DNA from: a virus
Reading direction: 5' to 3' (one strand)
Length of the DNA: 25,701 nucleotides
IMG/VR virus record: IMGVR_UViG_3300028581_002271
Span: 1 to 25,701 of that record
The translations under genes were made by a program, and so were the position numbers. The notes under the pieces were generated by a model. The model did not search any database, was not told the DNA's origin, and worked only from the letters and a program-made list of their open reading frames with translations. This document shows positions 18,351-25,701 of this stretch, piece after piece (the stretch's first letter is position 1; each line of letters starts with the position of its first letter).

Positions 18351-21300
18351 ATGGCATATCAAAATATCAATATTGGAGTGGAAGGCAATGACGGCACAGG
18401 TGATAGCATACGTGATGCGTTTAGGAAAGCCAATGAAAACTTCACAGAACTGTATGCAGTATTTGGAGCCGGCGGTCAGATAGCATTCACATCGCTCAGT
18501 GACACACCTGATGTGTTAGGCATAAGAAACATTCCCATTAGCAACACCACAGGCACAGCATTTGAAATGCGTGAGATCACTGGCGGCACAGGAATCTCAG
18601 TCAGTTATGCCACACCAGGTGACATTATTATTTCCAACACAGGCAGTGAATTGGTGGATGATCTTTCACCCACACTGGGAGGACCGTTGAATGCTAATGG
18701 ATTGCCCATTGGTAATGCAGCAGTCAGCACCCAAGCTGCAATAGATTTCAACAACACTCACGGCACTGCCATAACCATAGACAATTTGGTAATCACCAAA
18801 GGATACGCAGATCAAAGATATATCAAACTGGGTGGAGGAGCGTCAGGCGCAGCAGGTCAGATCAGAGTGAGAAGTGAGCCTGTGGATGCCACAGCCTACA
18901 CCAAGACCATAGCCAGTTACACAGCAGGCAATGCAGTGGTCACCGCTCACGGTTATGACAGCAGTGTGAATGGTTTAGAAGTGATCTACAACACCACTGG
19001 CTCAGCAGCTTCAGGATTGGTGAATGGCAGCACATATTACATCAGATATGTGAATGATAACCAATTGAGTTTTCACAGCAGTTTTGCTCAAGCCACCAAC
19101 AACGATGACATCACCAGAATAAAAATCACTGTGGCAGGCGGCACAGGTGTTCAGTCATTCACAGATGCTGCTTATGATGACACATTGGCAGGATTCTTCC
19201 TCAGCGATGAGGCCATGCCAAGAGAATCCATTGTGAGACGTCAAGGAGACACCATGACAGGTGCTCTTTATCTCAATGATCATCCAGGAGATTTGTCAGG
19301 ATTAGGTGCACCCAATGGTGCAGATGATTTGCAAGCTGCCACCAAATTCTATGTGGACAACACCAGCTACGCTTCCGACACCAATCTATTCGTCAGCACC
19401 AAAGGTGATGATAGAATGGATGGAGTACCACCAGACAAGGTAGGCAGATCATTCAGTTACGCATACAAAACAATCAATGCTGCTTGTGTGAAAGCAGAAG
19501 AGATCATGCTGGCCACTCCGGTGGAGCTGGGACCTTACACTCAAACCATCACTTATGATGATGGAGCCAGTAATTCCATAGTGGTCACAGAAGGTGTCAC
19601 CAGCGGCAGCGGTTACAACAATGTGAAATTGTTGATAGACGCCAACAGAACATTCATTATCAAACAGATGATAGGTTTTGTGAATGCTACCTATCCCAAC
19701 TTTACCTATGATGAATTGATTTGTGAAAGAGATTTAGGATATATTTTAGATGGTATTGTGATCGATGTGTTGGCAAATCTCAACTCCAATGTGAGAAGTA
19801 TTCAAGCAGGTATCAGATACTACAGCAATGTGAGTGGTGCCAAGGCCATCAATCAGCAACTGACTGAAACATTGGCAGGCATCAACTATGCCAAATCAAT
19901 CACCAACACTGTGCTGCAAAACTTGGCTGTGTCACCCATCTACAACGCTGGCTTCACTCAAACATTTGATATGCCCAGCACTGTGAACAACACAGGTAGA
20001 TCATCAGTGGGAGCAAAATTTGACATCATCACCAACATCATTCAAAACGGTATCAGCAGTGCTCCGCCAGAAGTGGAAGGCAGCACATACACCATGACCA
20101 TCAGCAACGGTGGATTTGGCAATGTGGATCAGAACGATCCCAACAATCAAGATTTGATTCCAGGCAAATTGATCCGAGGCAAGACCACTGGTGCCATAGG
20201 TAGAATTGTTTCTGTCGCAGCAGGCGGCGCAGCAGACACAGTGCAAGTGATATTGATTGAACCATTGGAGTTTTTGGTGGGTGAAGGTTTGGAATTTTCT
20301 TCGCAATTCAAACGCAACAACATCACCATACGAGTGGAGAGCGGTACCTATCTGGAAGATTTCCCCATCAGAGTGCCAGATGGAATCAGCATCAAAGGTG
20401 ATGAATTTAGACGAGTGATCATACGACCCAAGAATAGAATTTCACAGTCTCAGTTTGCCAACACATATTTCTACAGAGATCTAGTGATAGATGGTCTCAC
20501 AGTGACCACCACCAACTTTGGCAGACATTATCTAGTGAATCCCACTGCATTGGTCAACACTGGTGCCAGTTATGTGAACGTGGGTGGTTATGACACTCAG
20601 GCCTTGACCATATTAAATGCCAAACCCGCCATACAAAATGCTGTGGTGAATTATGTGAATTCATTGTTGAGTCCCAGCTCGTTGAATGCTGCCAATGAAG
20701 CAAGGAATCGCAGAGAGACTGGTACAATTGTGGACGCCATATTTTCAGATTTAAAAACTGGTGGCAATGAAAAAATATTGGAAGTTCAAGGCAATTTTTA
20801 TAACTCAGGACTGATTGCTCAAGAACAAGCAGGCATCAGCTACATTGCTACCTATATCAATGCCTCCGTGATTGCATCTGCTTCTGCAACCATTAAAAAT
20901 ATTGTCACTGCACAGATGGCTCGTGTGGTGTATGCATTCAACGGCTCATACAATCCTCCCAAACACAACAGAAACATGGATGTGTTCCTCATGGGCGAGG
21001 CCACCATCATAAGAAATGTATCTGTGCAAGGTCATGGTGGATTCATGTGTGTGTTGGATCCTGCTTCACAAGTACTTAACAAGTCACCCTACATTCAAAC
21101 AGCTTCCAGTTTTTCTGCCAGCATCAACACTCAGGCATTCCGAGGTGGTATGTTTGTGGATGGATCTTCAGGCAACATACCCATCAACATCACTTCAGTG
21201 GTGAACCCATTTGAATTGGAAGTGGACAGCAATGCTGGTCAAGGATTATTCATAAGAAAACCACTCACTCCCACTGCGTTCTACATTGATGGTACGAGAT

Positions 21301-24300
21301 ACCAAGTGGATGCAGTCAAAGATTATGACGGACCAGCAGGCACAGCCACTTTGTTATTGAATGCCAGCAGCAATGCAGGTCTGGGTTTTGTGATCACTTC
21401 ACCCATACCTTACAGCACCACACTGCAGACAGCAGGCAATAGATCCATGTTGGCCAATGACTTCACACAGGTGAATGATTTGGGTTATGGTCTATTGGTC
21501 ACCAATGGTGCATTGTCTGAACAGGTCAGCACATTCACTTACTACTGTCACGCTGCCTACATGTCATTGAATGGTGGACAGATCAGAGCATTGAACGGCA
21601 GCAATGCCAATGGTGTGTATGGTTTGGTGGCTCAAGGTTCAGATCCTTTGGAAGTGCCAGATGATGTGGATCTAGTACGCAACATGGCACAAGTGGCCAA
21701 AGTGTATGATGATGGTGGTGTATATGATCACCCATTGCTGGCATTGAGCATTTATGTGTACGATTTGGAATACATACCTCACAACAGATCTGAAATTGAA
21801 ATTGATCATGATCCTCTGGATTCTTCTCTCACTCTGGGAGTGCAAAGATATGAAGTGGCCAGCGTGGAACTGATATCACCACCCATCACAGTGACAGGTC
21901 CTTCTGTCACACGAGATGGCACAGTTTACAAATTAAATCTCAGCACTGCCGGCACTGACAATGCTTCCACCACAGGACTCAAAGCAGTGTTGGCCAATCA
22001 ACAGAATGTGACCATCAGAGCCAGTCAATCGCATCAATTCAGCAATGTGGGCAATGTGTCTCCCACACGTCCCAGCACAGCATTGGTATTCTATGATGAC
22101 ACCACTGATATAGTTTATAGAACCATAGCATTCAATATCACCAATGCAGTGGGCACAGCACTGCCAGCCAACAACGTGATTGCTTCTTTTGACACCACAT
22201 TTGACTTTGTGAGATTGCAAATCAGACCTGCATCAGCTGTGTTGAGCACTTATGCTGGTGCTGGAACAACCATGGGAGCCACAGCAGGTGACGTGGTGTT
22301 GGCCATTGAACCGATCACTGAAGCTTTGGACATCACTAGATTGAACACAGGCAACATGAGCTTTGGTTGGGCAGGCAAAACACACAGAGTCACCAGTTAT
22401 GTGGACCGAGGCACTTATGCCACTGTGAGCATTGTTCAACTCAGCAATATTAATATTTCAGGACCAGCAGCAGGTATTCAAGAACCTTTGGTGCGTGGAC
22501 CCGGCACAGAAAACATTGTGTTGCGTTGCGGACTGTTGGCCAATGCCAATGCTGACATCACCATTAAAATTTCCACTTGTAGAGCCACAGGTCACGATTT
22601 CTTAGACATCGGCACTGGTGGATTCAACACCAGCAATTACCCCAATAATATTTTTGGTGATCCCACAGCATTGCCTGTGCAAGACAATGAAGTGGATGAA
22701 CGAGGCAAAGGACGTGTGTTCTTTGTGAGCACAGATCAAGACGGTGTATTCAGAGTGGGTAGATTCTTCACAGTGGATCAAGGCACTGGCACTGTGACAT
22801 TCTCAGCCAGCATTGCACTCAGCAACTTGGATGGATTAGGATTCAAACGAGGTGTGGTGGCAGCAGAATTTTCAACAGACTCGGCCATGACAGACAATGC
22901 TTCCGACACCATACCCACAGAATCAGCTGTGCGCGGTTATGTGGATAGAAGATTACATTACACACAAGGCAGTTCATTGGTGGGCAATCCTATTGGACCT
23001 GGTGCCATAGCCAGAGATGGAACCACCAGTTTCACTGCCAACATCAGCGCAGGTGGATTCAAATTGATCACACTGGGTGCTCCTAGCACCGCATTGGATG
23101 CTGCCAACAAAGCCTATGTGGACAATACTTTGTATGCCAGCGATCAAGTGGAGAATTTAAGAAACGTGGACATCGCAGGATTTGCAGCCAATCAGATATT
23201 GGTGTTCAACGGCAGACAAAGAATATTCACCACACCAGAAACAGGCGGATTGTTTGTGGTGGGCAACACCATCACAGGCAGCAGCACTGGCACAGTGGCC
23301 ACCATAGTGGATTATGAATCAGTGGTATTGCCAGGTTCATTGAATGCAAGACGCATAACTTTTGCAGCAGTGTCAGGTCCTGGCTTCAGCACATTGGATT
23401 CAGTCAGCACAGGAGGCGGAGTGGCTGCACAAGTGATAGATGGACCCATGAACGAATTGGCCAATGGAGTTATGTCAGGCAGCACAGACATCTCAATCAC
23501 TGCCACAAGAAGCACTGCACAAACAGATTTAAACTTGCAAATAGTGGCCGGCAGCATCATCAACGCAGATGTGAACGCAGCCGCTGCCATACAGCAGAGC
23601 AAGTTGGCCATGCAGGCTGCCACCACCAGAGCCAATGCCACAGGCATCAGTCAGGCAGATCTTGGATTGGCCAGCTTTGACTCGGGAGATTTCACAATTA
23701 CCAACGGTTGGGTCTCATTGGCCACAGCTGGAGTGGATCTGGCAGATTTGCCCAATCTCACACAGTATCAGACTTTTGGTAAGAACACAGTAGGTTCAGG
23801 TGCTCCCACCATCGTCAGCTATGCAGATGTGGTCAGCAATGGACTGGGATTGGAAGACGGAGATTTTGTAACAATTTTATCAGCTGCATCAGATCCAGGT
23901 GAAGCTTTGATCAAAACTGGCACAGGCACCTACGGTATCACCAATGTGAGCACCACAGGAGAAGTCAACAGCATTGTGAAGTCAGATGCCACAGGTATCG
24001 TGGATGTGGCACAGTTGAAAGTGGATGGATTCAAATTGATCGACAGCAACACTGGTACCAATACCTCCATATTCACTACCAGAGGCAATGTGGACTTCCT
24101 CACAGCACAAGGCAGCACTGTGGCAAGCACCACATTGGTATTCACAGGAAGAAAATTTGAATTTGGTGGCAGCACAGTGAGCAATTCACCCACTGCAGAC
24201 ACACTGCAATCAGTGCTGGCCAGTGAAGGCCGAGGCATTGCCACTCCTCACTTGTTTACAAAATTTATTGAAAGCGATGTGGTTGAATCAGGCGGCACAG

Positions 24301-24908
24301 GTATTGCATTCGGTACTGGTGGAGGCACATTTGCAGGCGCAGGCAAGATCAGCATTGTGTTGGCAGGAGATGTGCCATTCATATTCGCTGGGGACGCAGA
24401 TGATTCCACCAGCGTGACTCCAGGTATGTATCCCGATACCGACAATGCTTACACCATTGGTAATGCTTCAGCCAGATATGCCACCATATTTGCCACCACA
24501 TTCCACGGCACAGCCACCAATGCATTGTACGCTGACTTGGCAGAGAAATATTTGGCAGACCAGGAATATGATTCAGGCACTGTGTTGCAGTTTGGTGGTT
24601 CGAAAGAAGTGACCATTACAACTGAAGCCAACACCAACAAGATAGCAGGTGTGGTGACCACAGCACCAGCATTTTTGATGAATGATGCATTGAATGAATT
24701 CAACACAGTGGCAGTGGCACTGCAGGGTCGTGTGCCATGCAAAGTGATAGGAAAAATTTCCAAAGGTGACATGCTGGTGGCCAGTGCCACAGCAGGTGTG
24801 GCTTGTGCAGCTCAAGGTGAAATTAGAATGGGCACAGTGATTGGTAAATCGCTGGAGCATTATGATTCAGATCAAGTGGGCGTGATTGAAATCGCGATAG
24901 GTAGATAA
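18351..24908 (+). CDS. Giant tail-fibre or baseplate-attached structural protein
   Basis: 2185 residues. Residues 1-45 (NINIGVEGNDGTGDSIRDAF ... NENFTELYAVFG) form a module shared with the next gene. Near 301, DTMTGALYL is followed at about 325-345 by ADDLQAATKFYVDN and SYASDTNLF; a second such module is at about 1567-1600 (GGFKLITLGAPS, DAANKAYVDN, LYASDQ). About 346-900 contains a pectate-lyase-like beta-helix region (FVSTKGDDRMDG, YAYKTINAACVKAEEIM, then RVESGTYLEDFPIRVPDGIS). The C-terminal 160 residues (TDNAYTIGNASARYATIF, ADLAEKYLADQEYDSG, KIAGVVTT) resemble fibre-end domains I remember from cyanophages, sometimes compared with autoprocessing or chaperone domains. Ser/Thr/Asn/Gly-rich throughout. 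Likely host recognition. Confidence 0.88.
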   Translation: MAYQNINIGVEGNDGTGDSIRDAFRKANENFTELYAVFGAGGQIAFTSLSDTPDVLGIRNIPISNTTGTAFEMREITGGTGISVSYATPGDIIISNTGSELVDDLSPTLGGPLNANGLPIGNAAVSTQAAIDFNNTHGTAITIDNLVITKGYADQRYIKLGGGASGAAGQIRVRSEPVDATAYTKTIASYTAGNAVVTAHGYDSSVNGLEVIYNTTGSAASGLVNGSTYYIRYVNDNQLSFHSSFAQATNNDDITRIKITVAGGTGVQSFTDAAYDDTLAGFFLSDEAMPRESIVRRQGDTMTGALYLNDHPGDLSGLGAPNGADDLQAATKFYVDNTSYASDTNLFVSTKGDDRMDGVPPDKVGRSFSYAYKTINAACVKAEEIMLATPVELGPYTQTITYDDGASNSIVVTEGVTSGSGYNNVKLLIDANRTFIIKQMIGFVNATYPNFTYDELICERDLGYILDGIVIDVLANLNSNVRSIQAGIRYYSNVSGAKAINQQLTETLAGINYAKSITNTVLQNLAVSPIYNAGFTQTFDMPSTVNNTGRSSVGAKFDIITNIIQNGISSAPPEVEGSTYTMTISNGGFGNVDQNDPNNQDLIPGKLIRGKTTGAIGRIVSVAAGGAADTVQVILIEPLEFLVGEGLEFSSQFKRNNITIRVESGTYLEDFPIRVPDGISIKGDEFRRVIIRPKNRISQSQFANTYFYRDLVIDGLTVTTTNFGRHYLVNPTALVNTGASYVNVGGYDTQALTILNAKPAIQNAVVNYVNSLLSPSSLNAANEARNRRETGTIVDAIFSDLKTGGNEKILEVQGNFYNSGLIAQEQAGISYIATYINASVIASASATIKNIVTAQMARVVYAFNGSYNPPKHNRNMDVFLMGEATIIRNVSVQGHGGFMCVLDPASQVLNKSPYIQTASSFSASINTQAFRGGMFVDGSSGNIPINITSVVNPFELEVDSNAGQGLFIRKPLTPTAFYIDGTRYQVDAVKDYDGPAGTATLLLNASSNAGLGFVITSPIPYSTTLQTAGNRSMLANDFTQVNDLGYGLLVTNGALSEQVSTFTYYCHAAYMSLNGGQIRALNGSNANGVYGLVAQGSDPLEVPDDVDLVRNMAQVAKVYDDGGVYDHPLLALSIYVYDLEYIPHNRSEIEIDHDPLDSSLTLGVQRYEVASVELISPPITVTGPSVTRDGTVYKLNLSTAGTDNASTTGLKAVLANQQNVTIRASQSHQFSNVGNVSPTRPSTALVFYDDTTDIVYRTIAFNITNAVGTALPANNVIASFDTTFDFVRLQIRPASAVLSTYAGAGTTMGATAGDVVLAIEPITEALDITRLNTGNMSFGWAGKTHRVTSYVDRGTYATVSIVQLSNINISGPAAGIQEPLVRGPGTENIVLRCGLLANANADITIKISTCRATGHDFLDIGTGGFNTSNYPNNIFGDPTALPVQDNEVDERGKGRVFFVSTDQDGVFRVGRFFTVDQGTGTVTFSASIALSNLDGLGFKRGVVAAEFSTDSAMTDNASDTIPTESAVRGYVDRRLHYTQGSSLVGNPIGPGAIARDGTTSFTANISAGGFKLITLGAPSTALDAANKAYVDNTLYASDQVENLRNVDIAGFAANQILVFNGRQRIFTTPETGGLFVVGNTITGSSTGTVATIVDYESVVLPGSLNARRITFAAVSGPGFSTLDSVSTGGGVAAQVIDGPMNELANGVMSGSTDISITATRSTAQTDLNLQIVAGSIINADVNAAAAIQQSKLAMQAATTRANATGISQADLGLASFDSGDFTITNGWVSLATAGVDLADLPNLTQYQTFGKNTVGSGAPTIVSYADVVSNGLGLEDGDFVTILSAASDPGEALIKTGTGTYGITNVSTTGEVNSIVKSDATGIVDVAQLKVDGFKLIDSNTGTNTSIFTTRGNVDFLTAQGSTVASTTLVFTGRKFEFGGSTVSNSPTADTLQSVLASEGRGIATPHLFTKFIESDVVESGGTGIAFGTGGGTFAGAGKISIVLAGDVPFIFAGDADDSTSVTPGMYPDTDNAYTIGNASARYATIFATTFHGTATNALYADLAEKYLADQEYDSGTVLQFGGSKEVTITTEANTNKIAGVVTTAPAFLMNDALNEFNTVAVALQGRVPCKVIGKISKGDMLVASATAGVACAAQGEIRMGTVIGKSLEHYDSDQVGVIEIAIGR

Positions 24909-24910
24909 AC

Positions 24911-25701
24911 ATGGCCAAACAAACAGTGAACATAGGCACATCTGCCAACAAGGGCAATGGTGATCCATTGCGCACAGCATTCACCAAGATCAACAACAAC
25001 TTCGACGAACTCTATTCAGCACTGGGCAGTGATGGTGATCTGTTTGATCCCAACAGTGTGGATCAGAGTCTTGTGCCCACCACCACCAACACAGTGGATT
25101 TGGGTTCGGCCAGCAAACAGTGGCGCAGTCTTTATGTGAGCAACAACACCATTTACATAGGTGGCACAGCAGTAGGAGTAGATGCCAATGGCAATTTAAC
25201 CACAGGTGGCACAGTGGTTGGCAGCACTCCAGACTGGAACAGCATCACAGGCAAGCCCACATTTGCCTCAGTGGCAACAAGCGGCGCCTACGGTGATCTA
25301 TCAGGTCGTCCGACTATTCCAACTCTGACCAGCCAGCTGACAAACGATTCAAATTTTATTACTACCGCAGTATTAGCTAACGGCTTAGATGCTGATCTAA
25401 AAGGTTCAGTGTTTGCTGATGACAGCACATTGATGGTAGATGCAGTAGATAACAAGATTTATGCCACAGAACTCACAGTAGCGGTAGGAAATTTTGTCAA
25501 TGTCAACAGCAACAATGTGGATGTAGAAAACATAAATGGTCTTGCTTCGCAGATCAATTTCACTGTTGGGGGTAACAACAATCTGGTTATTGAAAATAAT
25601 CTTGTGACTATACAAAATGTATCCTTGTCAGTAGCAGGTGATATAACCTTAGGTGGTAACATCCGCAGTGAAGGCAACATCAACATCGAAATCAATCTGT
25701 C
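24911..25701 (+). CDS. Second tail-fibre protein, 5' part
   Basis: Open from ATG 24911 to the right edge, about 263 residues. It begins VNIGTSANKGNGDPLRTAFTKINNNFDELYSALG, clearly related to the start of the giant fibre. The stem contains DLGSASKQWRSLYVSNN, a common fibre repeat, then WNSITGKPTFASVATSGAYG and DLSGRPTIP, the usual phage fibre SITGKP linker. Codon choice changes at about 25330 from GTG/TTG-rich to GTA/TTA/GCT-rich, suggesting a different origin for the distal part. Only two bases separate it from the upstream stop, so the two fibres are probably co-expressed. The C-terminus is outside the window. Confidence 0.85.
   Translation, partial: MAKQTVNIGTSANKGNGDPLRTAFTKINNNFDELYSALGSDGDLFDPNSVDQSLVPTTTNTVDLGSASKQWRSLYVSNNTIYIGGTAVGVDANGNLTTGGTVVGSTPDWNSITGKPTFASVATSGAYGDLSGRPTIPTLTSQLTNDSNFITTAVLANGLDADLKGSVFADDSTLMVDAVDNKIYATELTVAVGNFVNVNSNNVDVENINGLASQINFTVGGNNNLVIENNLVTIQNVSLSVAGDITLGGNIRSEGNINIEINL

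Noticed and set aside
21933-22439. Minus-strand open frames rich in Cys, His and Ser within the giant fibre gene
   Set aside because: They are reverse-strand reflections of the GTG/CAC-rich fibre coding sequence, with no start signals.
1-25701. tRNA genes, CRISPR arrays, insertion sequences or an integrase
   Set aside because: Read for cloverleaf ends, regularly spaced repeats and transposase motifs; none was found.

Overview
This window looks like part of a T4-like marine myovirus genome. It is about 25.7 kb, gene-dense, and almost entirely read from the + strand. The T4-like reading rests on three things: TATAAATA-type late promoter boxes, a gene set I recognise from marine T4-like phages (gp30-like ATP-dependent DNA ligase, UV-damage endonuclease, Hsp20, TIGR02466-type 2OG-Fe(II) oxygenase, QueD-like enzyme, A-type Fe-S carrier, very large tail fibre), and dense ATGA-overlapped small genes. 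No photosystem genes are present. bS21, ClpS, a ROSE-type leader and strong TTGACT-N17-TATAAT promoters suggest a proteobacterial host, perhaps alphaproteobacterial. That host call is inference.

Layout. 1-2.8 kb: the end of a surface-antigen-like gene, a membrane/coiled-coil protein, an unknown and a 2OG-Fe(II) oxygenase. 2.8-5.1 kb: hsp20 with its own promoter, a structured leader resembling a ROSE RNA thermometer and a 3' hairpin, then clpS, heme oxygenase, a small ORF and a ferredoxin-dependent bilin reductase of PcyA/PcyX type. 5.2-6.5 kb: two HExxH metalloproteases with a one-helix microprotein between them. 6.5-8.4 kb: ribosomal protein bS21, a small membrane protein, ClpP and a winged-helix-like small protein. 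8.4-12.7 kb: AAA+ ATPase (leader carries three TAGGCAAA repeats), DNA ligase, four overlapping small genes and a conserved phage unknown. 12.7-18.3 kb: a fibre-like structural protein, two short minus-strand genes, a GNGESR protein, QueD-like enzyme with a structured leader, glycosyltransferase, UvsE, superoxide dismutase and IscA-like carrier. 18.35 kb to the end: a 2185-residue fibre and the start of a second fibre with a related N-terminal module.

Regulation. Two promoter classes are visible. Sigma70-like promoters (TTGACT/A, 17-bp spacer, TATAxT) precede hsp20, the 62-aa gene at 5211, bS21, the gene at 7144, the AAA+ gene and uvsE; queD has a slightly weaker one. T4-late-like (N)(A/T)TAAATA boxes precede others on both strands. 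In both classes the box often sits so close to the ATG (5-9 bases) that transcription should begin at or next to the start codon, so many mRNAs are predicted to be leaderless. Where a leader exists (hsp20, queD, AAA+) it carries conspicuous structure or repeats.

How the genes may work together (inference). Heme oxygenase and bilin reductase would make biliverdin and then a reduced bilin. Hsp20, ClpS and ClpP would redirect host proteostasis, bS21 would act on host ribosomes, SOD and IscA would handle oxidative and Fe-S stress, and UvsE, ligase and the AAA+ protein would serve DNA metabolism. No tRNA, rRNA, CRISPR array or insertion sequence was seen, and no gene-free stretch exceeds 300 bases.
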